A DNA stretch of 64,000 bases from Roseomonas sp. OT10 (lineage in GTDB: Bacteria > Pseudomonadota > Alphaproteobacteria > Acetobacterales > Acetobacteraceae): assembly GCF_020991085.1 (NCBI RefSeq), contig NZ_CP087719.1, positions 4,298,001-4,362,000 on the forward strand, in the 5' to 3' direction. Of this stretch, positions 49,158 to 57,249 are shown in pieces. A program made the position numbers and the translations under genes. The notes under the pieces are model-generated. The model saw nothing but the letters and a program-made list of their open reading frames with translations. It did not search any database and had not been told where the DNA came from. How positions within the stretch are numbered: the stretch's first letter is position 1; each line of letters starts with the position of its first letter.

Positions 49158-50249
49158 ATGGCGCAGCTCAGCCTCCGCGGCGTGACGAAATCCTACGGGC
49201 CGCTCACCGTCGTGCACGGGATCGACCTCGACCTGGCCGACCACGAGTTCCTGGTGCTGGTCGGCCCCTCCGGCTGCGGCAAGTCCACCACGCTGCGCAT
49301 GATCGCGGGGCTGGAGGAGATCTCCGCCGGAGAGATCCGCATCGGCGGCAAGGTGGTGAACGACCTGGCGCCGGGCGACCGCAACATCGCCATGGTGTTC
49401 CAGAACTACGCCCTCTACCCGCACATGTCCGTCGCCGAGAACATCGCCTTCGGGCTGAAGCAGCGACGCACGCCGCGTTCGGAGATCGCCCGCCGCGTGG
49501 CCGAGGCGGCGCGCGTGCTGGAGATCGGGCCGCTGCTGAAGCGCAGGCCGCGCGCCCTTTCCGGCGGCCAGCGCCAGCGCGTCGCCATGGGCCGGGCCAT
49601 CGTGCGCGAGCCGGACGTCTTCCTGTTCGACGAGCCGCTCTCCAACCTCGACGCCAAGCTGCGCGTGCAGATGCGCACCGAGATCAAGCTGCTGCACCAG
49701 ACCATCCCCACCACCACGGTCTACGTCACCCACGACCAGATCGAGGCGATGACGCTGGCCGACCGGGTGGTGGTGATGAACAAGGGGCTGATCGAGCAGG
49801 TCGGGCCGCCGCAGGCGCTCTACCACACCCCGGCCAGCCGCTTCGTCGCGGGCTTCATCGGCAGCCCCGCGATGAACTTCCTGCCCGCGCGGCTGGAGGG
49901 CGAGGGCGACGGGCTGGCCCTGCGGCTCGCCGACGGCGTCTCCCTGCCGGTGCCGCCGGACCGTGCCGCCCGCTACGGGCGCTTCGCCGGGCGCGAGATG
50001 CTGCTGGGGCTGCGGCCGGAGCACCTGACCGAGCCGCGCAGCCGCCCCGGCGCCGCGCCGCTGCCCGCGACGGTGGAGGTGGCGGAGCCCCTGGGCGTGG
50101 AGACGCTGGTGCACGTCACGGCCGGCGGCCAGCGCCTCTGCGCCCGCTTCGACCCGGACGTGCCGGTGCAGCCGGGGCAGCGCCTCGACCTCGCCGCGCA
50201 GATGGACCGGATGCACCTGATCGACCCCGCCACCGACCGGGTGGTGTAG
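49158..50249 (+). CDS. CUT1 ABC transporter ATP-binding protein (UgpC/MsmK-like)
   Basis: A 363-residue sugar-importer ATPase. Walker [10 protein letters not shown] (36-44), Q-loop [14 protein letters not shown], signature [14 protein letters not shown], Walker [17 protein letters not shown] and switch His in [16 protein letters not shown] are followed by the regulatory OB-fold (from about residue 240, [22 protein letters not shown]). It supplies the ATPase for the permeases encoded in the divergent operon at 41.6-43.3 kb. The start is the ATG giving [14 protein letters not shown]. Confidence 0.94.
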   Translation: MAQLSLRGVTKSYGPLTVVHGIDLDLADHEFLVLVGPSGCGKSTTLRMIAGLEEISAGEIRIGGKVVNDLAPGDRNIAMVFQNYALYPHMSVAENIAFGLKQRRTPRSEIARRVAEAARVLEIGPLLKRRPRALSGGQRQRVAMGRAIVREPDVFLFDEPLSNLDAKLRVQMRTEIKLLHQTIPTTTVYVTHDQIEAMTLADRVVVMNKGLIEQVGPPQALYHTPASRFVAGFIGSPAMNFLPARLEGEGDGLALRLADGVSLPVPPDRAARYGRFAGREMLLGLRPEHLTEPRSRPGAAPLPATVEVAEPLGVETLVHVTAGGQRLCARFDPDVPVQPGQRLDLAAQMDRMHLIDPATDRVV

Positions 50250-50261
50250 GGCGCGGCCCCG

Positions 50262-51281
50262 ATGGAGACACGTATGGAAGAGCATGAGGGCCTGCGCCTG
50301 ATGCAGGCGGAGATGGCGCGCCAGTGCGGCGACGCGCTCGCCTCGATGGACGGCAGCGGCGCGGCGGCGCGGGCGGCGGCGGCGGCGATGCGCGCCGCCG
50401 GGCGGGTGGTGCTCTACGGCATCGGCGGCTCGCACTACGTCAACCGCGCGGTGGAGCCGCTGTACCGCGCGCTGGGGCTGGACTGCCGCGCGCTGGGTGC
50501 CTCGGAGGCGCTGATGTCGCCTCTGCCGGACTTTCCCCGGGCCGCCGTCATCGTCTCCCAGTCGGGCGAATCCGGGGAGATCGTGGAGCTGCTGGCCCGC
50601 CCCGCGGGGCAGGAGCGTCGCTTCGGCATCACGCTGGAGGGCGGCAGCACCCTGGCCCGCGCGGCGGAGGCGGTGCTGGTCGGCGCCGGCGGCACGGAGC
50701 ACGCCTTCGCCGCCACCCGCAGCATCATCGTCACCCTGGCCCTGCACGCCGCCATCCTGGAGGCGCTGGACCTGCCGCAGGATGCCTTCCGCGCCGTGCT
50801 GGCAGCGGATTCGCCGGCCGACACGGCGGCGGTGGATGCGGCGCTGGTCGGCTGCGACGTGGTGGCCTTCGCCGGGCGGCACGTGCTGCAGGGCATCGCG
50901 CAGAGCGGCGCGCTGTCGATGATGGAGCTGGCGCGCGTCCCCACCATCGGCTGGGAGGGCGGGCAGTTCCGCCACGGCCCCTTCGAGTTCCTGCGTCCCG
51001 GCCTGGGCATCCTCCTCCTCCGCAGCGCGGGGGTGGACGGGCCGGGCGTGGCGCCCCTGGCCGAGGCCTGCGTCGGGGCGGGCTGCACCACGGTGGTCTT
51101 CGATGCGAGCGGCGAGGCGCCGCTGCCCGGCTGCCTGACGGTGGCGCTGCCGCGCAACGCGGGGCTGGCGGCGGGGCTGTCCATGCTGCTGGCCTTCCAG
51201 CCGCTGAACATCGCGGTCGCGCGCCGCCGGGTGGCCGGGCGGATCGGCACGCCGGTGCGGACCAGCAAGGTGACAGTCTAG
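50262..51281 (+). CDS. SIS-domain protein, fructosamine-deglycase/AgaS-like
   Basis: A 339-residue protein with two SIS (sugar isomerase) domains. The first has GIGGSHYVNRAVEPLYRALG and VIVSQSGESGEIVELL, the phosphosugar-binding SxS motif. The second has VPTIGWEGGQFRHGPFEFL, whose HGP(F)E segment is the catalytic region in FrlB/FraB deglycases and GlmS isomerases. Such proteins hydrolyse sugar-amine 6-phosphates. No sugar kinase is encoded here to make a phosphosugar, so either a kinase is elsewhere or the substrate enters phosphorylated. It is between the ABC ATPase and a dehydrogenase in the operon. Confidence 0.85.
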   Translation: METRMEEHEGLRLMQAEMARQCGDALASMDGSGAAARAAAAAMRAAGRVVLYGIGGSHYVNRAVEPLYRALGLDCRALGASEALMSPLPDFPRAAVIVSQSGESGEIVELLARPAGQERRFGITLEGGSTLARAAEAVLVGAGGTEHAFAATRSIIVTLALHAAILEALDLPQDAFRAVLAADSPADTAAVDAALVGCDVVAFAGRHVLQGIAQSGALSMMELARVPTIGWEGGQFRHGPFEFLRPGLGILLLRSAGVDGPGVAPLAEACVGAGCTTVVFDASGEAPLPGCLTVALPRNAGLAAGLSMLLAFQPLNIAVARRRVAGRIGTPVRTSKVTV

Positions 51282-51353
51282 GGCGAATGGCCGCAAGACG
51301 CCGCCTCGGGCAGCACGACGGAGGCGGCCTTGGGCGGAGGGAGGAAAGAGGTC

Positions 51354-52403
51354 ATGGATACTCCGATCCGGGTCCTGCTGGTCGGCTTCGGCCTGGCGGG
51401 ACAGTTCTTCCACGCGCCGCTGCTGACCCGGACGGAGGGGATGGAGATGGCGGGCGTCGTCACCTCTGCCGTGGCGAAGGCGAATGCCGCCCTGCCCGGC
51501 GTGCCCGTCTTCCCCGACGCCGTCACCGCCTTCCGCGAGGCGGGGGCGGCGCTGGCCGTGATCGCCGCGCCGACCGGGCTGCATGCCGCGCTGGCCGAGG
51601 CGGCGCTGCGGGCGGGGCTGCATGTGGTGGTGGACAAGCCCTTCACCTCCACCCTGGCCGAGGCGCAGGCCCTGGCCGAGCTTGCCCGGGCGGAGGGAAG
51701 GCTGCTGACCGTCTTCCAGAACCGCCGCTGGGATGCCGACTTCCTGGAGGTGGGCCGGCTGGTGCGGGAGGGCCGGCTGGGCCGCGTCGCGCAGTTCGAA
51801 TCCCGCTACGACCGTTTCCGCCCCGAGGTCACCGACCGCTGGCGCGAGCGCGCCGGGCCGGGCGCAGGGCTGTGGTTCGACCTGGGGGCGCACCTGCTGG
51901 ACCAGGCCCTGGTTCTCTTCGGCGCGCCGGAGGCGATCCGGGCGGAGTTGGCGATCCAGCGCCCGGGCGGCGAGGCGGATGACTGGTTCCACGCCGTGCT
52001 GCGCTACCCGGACGGGCTGCGGGTGATCCTGCAGGGCGGCAGCCTGCTGCCCGATCACGGGCTGCGCTTCGCCGTGCACGGCACGGGCGGCAGCTACGTC
52101 AAGCACGGGCTGGACACCCAGGCGCTGGCCATGCGCGACGGCAAGGGGCCGGGCGATGCCGGCTGGGGCGAGGACCCGCTGCCCGGCCTGCTAACCCTGG
52201 CCGATGGCCGGCGCGAATCCTGGCCGGTGCGTTCGCCGGGCTCCTACGAATGCTTCTACCAGGGGGTGCGGGACGCCATCCGCCAGGGTAGCGAGGGCCC
52301 GGTGACCCTGGACCAGGCCCTGACCTGCATGACAGTGCTGGAGGCGGCGGTCACGAGTTCGGAGCGACGGGCCGAGGTCCCGCTGGGGCCGCTGCGCTTC
52401 TGA
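51354..52403 (+). CDS. Gfo/Idh/MocA-family oxidoreductase (YvaA/YdgJ-like)
   Basis: A 349-residue NAD(P)-dependent sugar dehydrogenase. The Rossmann segment is LLVGFGLAGQFFHAPLL; the FHAPL variant is typical of the YvaA/YdgJ scyllo-inositol dehydrogenase group. The catalytic Lys is in VVDKPFT, and FQNRRWDADF and GLWFDLGAHLLDQALVLFG are family landmarks. The ATG at 51354 follows GAGGAAAGAGG closely and is preferred over an upstream frame start at 51330. It is the last gene of the catabolic operon and would oxidise the sugar or cyclitol moiety released earlier. Confidence 0.9.
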   Translation: MDTPIRVLLVGFGLAGQFFHAPLLTRTEGMEMAGVVTSAVAKANAALPGVPVFPDAVTAFREAGAALAVIAAPTGLHAALAEAALRAGLHVVVDKPFTSTLAEAQALAELARAEGRLLTVFQNRRWDADFLEVGRLVREGRLGRVAQFESRYDRFRPEVTDRWRERAGPGAGLWFDLGAHLLDQALVLFGAPEAIRAELAIQRPGGEADDWFHAVLRYPDGLRVILQGGSLLPDHGLRFAVHGTGGSYVKHGLDTQALAMRDGKGPGDAGWGEDPLPGLLTLADGRRESWPVRSPGSYECFYQGVRDAIRQGSEGPVTLDQALTCMTVLEAAVTSSERRAEVPLGPLRF

Positions 52404-52507
52404 TCCCCGGGGACGGCGTGCCGGATCGCCGGCACCGGCGGACAGGCGCTCAGGAGCAGAGCCCCTGGCCCCTTTCGCGGAGGCCGCTGCGGCCTATGCA
52501 GTACCTG

Positions 52508-52923
52508 ATCACGACGGCGGGATGATCTGACCCGTGGCGCTGTGGTGTTCGGGCGGCGGACCGGGAGGGGACGCCGTCCCCTCCCAGACCCTCCCCTGCC
52601 GGGGCCACAAGCGGGCCCCGGTCCCCGCTGGGAGTCTGGTGCTGCGCGGCTGCCGTCAGCCTGCGGGCTGAACCCTGACGGCGCGCGGACAGGCGGGACT
52701 CCAGAATAGCTTTGAAGGCGTCCGCAAGTGCGGACACCGTACCCGCCGAGGAGCATGGCTCCTCGGCGCCTCGACCCCGTCGCAGCCAGCCGCGCGGCAG
52801 CGCTGATCGGGTCCAGGGCCCGCAGGGTCCTGGCGGAGTGGGGGTTACGGGGGCGAGGCAGCGCCTCGCCCCCGGGGAACGGGCGCCACGCCAGCACGGA
52901 TCGAGGCATCGTTCCATCCGTAT
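52508..52923. repeat. multi-hairpin element with terminal inverted repeats, copy D (inverted)
   Basis: About 416 bases between ATCACGACGGCGGGATG (52508-52524) and CATCGTTCCATCCGTAT (52907-52923). Hairpin order is the reverse of copy A: GGGAGGGGACG..CGTCCCCTCCC, CCGGGGCCACAAGCGGGCCCCGG, GTCAGCCTGCGGGCTGA, GTCCGCAAGTGCGGAC, CCGAGGAGCATGGCTCCTCGG, GGTCCAGGGCCCGCAGGGTCC and GGGGGCGAGGCAGCGCCTCG. The left flank (52404-52507) holds a fragment of the subfamily-2 hairpin (CAGGAGCAGAGCCCCTG), so the element appears inserted next to or within an older repeat. Confidence 0.8.
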
Positions 52924-52929
52924 GATCCT

Positions 52930-53080
52930 GCGTCCGGCGGCCCCCCTGCCCAGGTTTTCCCAGGGTTCGGTCCGCAGGCTGCCCCCGCCGCGTGAGCCAA
53001 CTTCCGGCGGGGTCCTGGGCCCGCTCGTGGTCCCGGCGGAGGGAGGCGGCGCCTCCTCCGGTCCGGCGCCCCAGCCAGCG
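52930..53080. repeat. degenerate multi-hairpin repeat remnant
   Basis: Between copy D and the beta-lactamase gene a decayed partial copy remains: CCGGCGGGGTCCTGGGCCCGC, the CTCGTGGTCCCGG half of the GGGGCC hairpin, and GGAGGCGGCGCCTCC. The terminal repeats are missing. There is no gene in this stretch. Confidence 0.5.
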
Positions 53081-53086
53081 GATGGC

Positions 53087-54019
53087 CTACAGCCAGCCCA
53101 GCTCCGCCAGCATGTCGCGGGCGAGTGGGATGCGGCGCCCTGTCAGGCGCGGGTCGGGCGTGTCCATGTTGAGGGCGAAGCAGCAGCCGCCCTCCGGCGC
53201 CTCCACCCAGCCGACGAACCAGCCCAGGGCCGGCCGCAGCAGCCCGCCGGTCTTGCCGTAGAGGCGGGCCTCGCCCGCCTCGTCCAACAGGGCGATGTCG
53301 TGCAGGACGGCGCGGGCGTGGGCGGAGACCGGCAGGGTGCCGCGCCGCAGCCGCTCCAGGAAGGCCACCTGCTCCAGCGCGCTGATCCGTAGCCCGCCCT
53401 GGCCGAGCCAGGCGGTCTCCAGCGGGCCGCTGCCCAGGTCGGCATTGCCGTAGTCCAGGCGCCGGACGAAGCCCGCCAGCCGCTCGCGGCCGATGCGGCG
53501 GACGATCTCCTGGAAGGCGGGCAGGGCGGAGGCGGCGAAGCCGCTGCGCAGCGTGTGGTCCCGGTTCCAGTCCGGGTTGGGGCGTGTCCGGCCGTCCCAG
53601 GGGATCGCAGGATGGTCGGCGTCCACGACCACGCCGAACTCCACCGCCGCCAGGGCGGTGACCAGCTTGAAGGTGGAGGCGGGCGGCAGCCGGCGCGCGG
53701 CACGGGCCGGGTCGACCAGCACCGTCTGCTCCGGGCTGGAGCCCGGCATGAAGCGGCGGGCGGCGAAGCAGCCCTGGGTGCCTTCGGCCGTGAACAGCCA
53801 GGCCAGGTCCGGTCGCTCCACGACCGCGGTACAGGCCTCCGCCGCGTCGTCCGGAGCGCCGGCCAGGGAGGAGGCGACCAGGGGGGAGGCAGCCAAGGGG
53901 GAAGCGGTGCCGCCACGGGGCACGGGGCCCTGGGCGGGGGTGGCACGGGCAGCCGGCGGCCAGAACGCCGGCAGCGCGGCCAGCAAGTTGCGGCGCGGCA
54001 GGGGCGGCGGGGCGGGCAT
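53087..54019 (-). CDS. class D (OXA-type) beta-lactamase
   Basis: A 310-residue exported serine beta-lactamase. After a Pro/Ala-rich signal region and a linker, the class D motifs appear in order: Ser115-x-x-Lys118 (PPASTFKLV; the lysine is carboxylated in OXA enzymes), Ser164-Ala-Leu166 (usual S-x-V/I, here Leu), Tyr190-Gly-Asn192 (LDYGNADLG), Trp204 (AWLGQGGLRIS) and Lys256-Thr-Gly (YGKTGGLL). It should open beta-lactams, though the spectrum cannot be inferred. It sits directly downstream of minE (12-base gap) on the chromosome with no mobile-element signature, so it looks like an intrinsic gene. Confidence 0.9.
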   Translation of the reverse strand: MPAPPPLPRRNLLAALPAFWPPAARATPAQGPVPRGGTASPLAASPLVASSLAGAPDDAAEACTAVVERPDLAWLFTAEGTQGCFAARRFMPGSSPEQTVLVDPARAARRLPPASTFKLVTALAAVEFGVVVDADHPAIPWDGRTRPNPDWNRDHTLRSGFAASALPAFQEIVRRIGRERLAGFVRRLDYGNADLGSGPLETAWLGQGGLRISALEQVAFLERLRRGTLPVSAHARAVLHDIALLDEAGEARLYGKTGGLLRPALGWFVGWVEAPEGGCCFALNMDTPDPRLTGRRIPLARDMLAELGWL

Positions 54020-54031
54020 GGCGGCCGCGCG

Positions 54032-54322
54032 TCAGGCCGTGATGCGGCTTCCCGCCTCGTTGCCCGGGCCCGGCAGCTCCACGGTGATGGCGAGGGCGGA
54101 GAGGTCGCTGCCGCGCTCCAGGTCCACCTTCACCTTCTCGGGGTTGATGGCCACGTGCTTGGCCACCAGCTCGACGATCTCCCGTTGCAGCTTGGGCAGG
54201 AAGTCCTCGCCGTTCCGGCTGATCCGCTCATGGCTGAGGATGATCTGCAGCCGCTCCTTCGCGGCCGAGGCGGTGGGCGGCTCGGCCTTGCGGTTGGCGC
54301 GGAAGAATTCCAGCCACTTCAT
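54032..54322 (-). CDS. minE: cell division topological specificity factor MinE
   Basis: A 96-residue protein. The N-terminal anti-MinCD/membrane-targeting segment (MKWLEFFRANRK) is followed by TASAAKERLQIILSHERI, the MinD-contact helix, and the dimeric topological domain with LQREIVELVAKHVAINPEKVKVDLER. MinE releases MinD from the membrane and drives Min oscillation so that division occurs at midcell. Its ATG overlaps the minD stop by four bases. Confidence 0.97.
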   Translation of the reverse strand: MKWLEFFRANRKAEPPTASAAKERLQIILSHERISRNGEDFLPKLQREIVELVAKHVAINPEKVKVDLERGSDLSALAITVELPGPGNEAGSRITA

Positions 54323-55137
54323 GCCGCCCTCCCCCCGAACAGGCGCGAGAGGATGCCCTTCTTTCCGGCTTCGAGGAAGCGCATGGGCCGGTCCTCGCCG
54401 AGAAAACGCGCCACCGCGTCCTTGTAGGCCTGCCCCGCATTGCTCTCCGCGTCCAGGATCACCGGGTTGCCGGTGTTGGACGCCTTGAGCACGCTCTCGC
54501 TCTCCGGGATCACGCCCATCAGGGGGATGCGCAGGATCTCCTGGATGTCCTCCAGCTTCAGCATCTCGCCGCGCTCGACCCGGGCGGGGTCGTAGCGGGT
54601 GACGAGCAGGTGCTCCTTCACCGGGTCGCGCTTCTCCTCCGCGCGCTTGGAGCGGGATTGCAGCACGCCCAGGATGCGGTCGCTGTCGCGGACGGAGGAG
54701 ACCTCGGGGTTGGTCACCACGATCGCCTGGTCGGCGAAGTACAGCGCCAGCAGCGCGCCCTTCTCGATGCCCGCCGGGCTGTCGCAGAGGATGTAGTCGA
54801 AGTCGGGGTGCATCTCCTCGATGACCTTGCCGACGCCCTCCTGGGTCAGCGCGTCCTTGTCGCGCGTCTGGCTGGCCGGGAGGATGGAGAGCGTGTCCAC
54901 CCGCTTGTCGCGGATCAGCGCCTGGTTCAGCCGCGCCTCGCCCTGGATCACGTTGACGATGTCGAACACCACCCGGCGCTCGACCCCCATGATCAGGTCG
55001 AGGTTGCGCAGGCCGACGTCGAAGTCGATCACCGCGACCTTCTTGCCCATCTGGGCGAGCCCCGTCGCCATGGCCGCGGAGGAGGTCGTCTTGCCGACCC
55101 CTCCCTTGCCCGACGTCACCACGATCACCTGCGCCAT
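54319..55137 (-). CDS. minD: septum site-determining ATPase MinD
   Basis: A 272-residue deviant Walker ATPase. The P-loop is SGKGGVGKTT (9-18) with the signature lysine Lys11. VIDFDVGLRNLD and ILCDSPAGIEKGALLAL are canonical MinD motifs, and the C-terminal amphipathic membrane anchor is present (GKKGILSRLFGG). It recruits MinC to the membrane and is stimulated by MinE. It is the middle gene of minC-minD-minE; the ATG gives MAQVIVVTSGKGG. Confidence 0.97.
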   Translation of the reverse strand: MAQVIVVTSGKGGVGKTTSSAAMATGLAQMGKKVAVIDFDVGLRNLDLIMGVERRVVFDIVNVIQGEARLNQALIRDKRVDTLSILPASQTRDKDALTQEGVGKVIEEMHPDFDYILCDSPAGIEKGALLALYFADQAIVVTNPEVSSVRDSDRILGVLQSRSKRAEEKRDPVKEHLLVTRYDPARVERGEMLKLEDIQEILRIPLMGVIPESESVLKASNTGNPVILDAESNAGQAYKDAVARFLGEDRPMRFLEAGKKGILSRLFGGRAA

Positions 55138-55225
55138 CGCGCCCAGTCCCCCTTCTGAATCCTTCCCCGGGACCCTGCCCCGGATGCCCCCCGCTGGCCC
55201 CGGCCCCTGGCCGGCCGGGGCGGCC

Positions 55226-55981
55226 TCAGGTCCCCAGCCGGTCGAAGCGCATGCTCTCGCCCACCAGCCGCGCCTGCACCGCCTTGCCGATCGGCGCCTC
55301 GCCCAGCCCATCGCGCACCGCGTAGTAGCCGGCAATGGAGACCAGTTCCGGATCGAAGACCATGGCGAAGACCCGCGCCTCGGTGTCGTCCGCCCCGCCG
55401 GCGATGGCGCGGCCCTTCAGCGTCCCCCAGACATGCACGTTCCCGTCCGCGATCACCTCCGCCCCGGGATTGACCGACCCCGTCACCACCAGGTCGCTGC
55501 CCTGGGCCCAGAGGCGCTGCCCGGCACGCACCGAGCCCTCCACCACCATGGTCCGCCTCGCCGGCGGCGGCTCCGCCGCGGCCGGGGGGGGTGGGGGAGG
55601 CAGGCTGGCGGCCGGCACGGGCGGCGGTTCCGGGGCCTCGCCCCCCACGCTGCGCAAGGGCGGCAGCCCCGCCGACAGGGCGGCGGAGCGCAGGGAGGGC
55701 GAGCCGCCCGTGGTGCCGATGGGCGAGATGGCGACCGCGCGCAACTCCCGGACCAGGGTCGCGAAATCGACCTGGGCGTCGGGCTCCAGGTCGTCCAGGC
55801 CGATGGCGATGGGGGCGTTGCGCAGGAATCCGGGTGCCCGGCGGAACTGGTCGGCGATGGCGGGCACGACGGCCTCCACGCGGCCATCGAGCAGGCGCAG
55901 CACCAGCAGGCTGAAATTGGCGGCGCGGAGGCGGAAGGGCTCCGGCCCTCCCGAGCGCGCAGGCGCGGCGTGTGCGGACAT
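55226..55981 (-). CDS. minC: septum site-determining protein MinC
   Basis: A 251-residue FtsZ assembly inhibitor. The N-terminal domain (PFRLRAANFSLLVLRLLDG...) is separated by a Pro-rich linker ([23 protein letters not shown]) from the C-terminal beta-helix: VEGSVRAGQRLWAQGSDLVVTGSVNPGAEVIADGNVHVWGTLKGRAIAG, with the RSGQ-like motif as RAGQRLWAQ. The ATG giving MSAHAAPARSGG is favoured; an earlier frame start (56155) would extend into the divergent thioesterase promoter. It precedes minD by 88 bases. Confidence 0.95.
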   Translation of the reverse strand: MSAHAAPARSGGPEPFRLRAANFSLLVLRLLDGRVEAVVPAIADQFRRAPGFLRNAPIAIGLDDLEPDAQVDFATLVRELRAVAISPIGTTGGSPSLRSAALSAGLPPLRSVGGEAPEPPPVPAASLPPPPPPAAAEPPPARRTMVVEGSVRAGQRLWAQGSDLVVTGSVNPGAEVIADGNVHVWGTLKGRAIAGGADDTEARVFAMVFDPELVSIAGYYAVRDGLGEAPIGKAVQARLVGESMRFDRLGT

Positions 55982-56157
55982 TCCCGAGCTGGGTCCCCTG
56001 GGAGCGAATTCCCCTGCCCAGCCTACACGGGCCGGGGGTGGGGGCGTAACCCGCCTGTAAGCGTCCCGGCCATAGCACGGAACGCCGGCGGGGCGGGCGT
56101 GTTGTACGGGGCACGCCGGCCTACCCCGGACAGCGGCGCCGTTGTAACGGGGCAATC

Positions 56158-56682
56158 ATGGCCGATGCTCCCGCCCCGCCCTCCGGCGTCCCGACCCCCG
56201 GTGCTTCGCCCGCTGGCACCCCACCCCCAGGCGCCAAGCCCGCCCGCCTCCTGCCCCGCCGGGCGGAGTACCGGTACTTCCAGCCCATCACGACGCGCTG
56301 GAGCGACAACGATGCCTACGGGCACGTCAACAACGCGATCTACTATTCCTGGTTCGACACGACCCTCTCGCGCTTCCTGCTGGAGACGGGAGAGCTGGAC
56401 ATCCAGACCTCGCCCCTGGTCGGGCTGGCGGTGGAATCCCTGTGCCGCTACCACGCCCCGGTGTCCTTTCCCGAGACGGTGACGGTCGGGCTGCGGATCG
56501 GACGGATCGGCAACAGCTCCGTCCGCTTCGAGCTGGGCATCTTCCGTGGCGAGGAGGATCTCGCCAGCGCGGAAGGCCATTTCGTCCACGTCTATGTGGA
56601 CCGGGCCACCCAGAAGGTGCCGCAGCCGTTGCCGGAACGCTTCCGGGCGAAGCTGGCGCCGCTACTCGTGAGCCCGGGCTGA
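56158..56682 (+). CDS. hotdog-fold acyl-CoA thioesterase
   Basis: A 174-residue 4HBT-type thioesterase. After a Pro-rich tail of about 35 residues, the hotdog signature TTRWSDNDAYGHVNNAIYYSWFDT (about 42-65) carries the catalytic Asp in DNDAYGHVNN. ALVESLCRYHAPVSFPETV-type strands (VGLAVESLCRYHAPVSF) complete the fold. It would hydrolyse a short or aromatic acyl-CoA; the substrate is unknown. It is divergent from minC. Its stop codon TGA (56680-56682) lies at the junction with repeat copy E. Confidence 0.88.
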   Translation: MADAPAPPSGVPTPGASPAGTPPPGAKPARLLPRRAEYRYFQPITTRWSDNDAYGHVNNAIYYSWFDTTLSRFLLETGELDIQTSPLVGLAVESLCRYHAPVSFPETVTVGLRIGRIGNSSVRFELGIFRGEEDLASAEGHFVHVYVDRATQKVPQPLPERFRAKLAPLLVSPG

Positions 56683-57102
56683 TATCGACGGTTGGATGAC
56701 CCGCCTGTCGTGCTGCCGTGTTCCGGCGGTGGACCGGGAGGGGACGCTGTCCCCTCCACGGACCCTCCCCTGCCGGGGCCACAAGCGGGCCCCGGTCCCC
56801 GCTGGGAGTCTGGTGCTTCGTGGCCGCCGTCAGCCTGCGGGCTGAACCCTGACGGAGCGCGGACAGGCGGACTCTGAATAACCTTCAAAGGCGTCAGCGA
56901 GTGCGGACCTCGTCCCCGCCGAGGAGCATGGCTCCTCGGCGCCTCGACCCCGTCGCAGGCTGTCCCGCGGCAGCGCCGATCGGGTCCAGGGCCCGCAGGG
57001 TCCTGGCGGAGTGGGGGTAGCGGGGGCGAGGCAGAGCCTTGCCCCCGGGGAACGGGTACACCCCCGCGCCGCCACGGATCAAAGACATCGGGCCGTTCGT
57101 AT
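56682..57102. repeat. multi-hairpin element with terminal inverted repeats, copy E (inverted)
   Basis: About 421 bases between ATATCGACGGTTGGATG (56682-56698) and CATCGGGCCGTTCGTAT (57086-57102). Hairpin content and order match copy D closely. The left end overlaps the thioesterase stop codon. Beyond the right end (57103-57220) the sequence is GC-rich with no gene; it contains GGTTCGATCCC, which looks like a tRNA T-arm but has no cloverleaf around it. Confidence 0.8.
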
Positions 57103-57220
57103 GAGAGCGCTTTCGCGAGGCGTGCGGACTGGTCTGGCGGTCTTTTCCGCACCGGGAGCGGCAGGCTCGCCGGATCCCCCGCATCGCGGGTTCGATCCCT
57201 TGCGTGCAGGCTCAGGCCGC

Positions 57221-57249
57221 AAAAAGAAAGGCGGTGCCAGAGGCACCGC
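57221..57249 (-). terminator. intrinsic terminator of small RNA copy 2
   Basis: Read on the minus strand: GGCGGTGCC, loop TCT, GGCACCGCC, then TTTCTTTTT. It is identical to the terminator of the first RNA copy at 4.9 kb. Confidence 0.85.

Noticed and set aside
44827-52106. Long minus-strand frames opposite the M81, ROK, ABC ATPase, SIS and Gfo/Idh genes
   Set aside because: All overlap strongly supported plus-strand genes and lack recognisable motifs.
57180-57205. tRNA-like GGTTCGATCCC segment
   Set aside because: No acceptor, D or anticodon stem can be formed around it.
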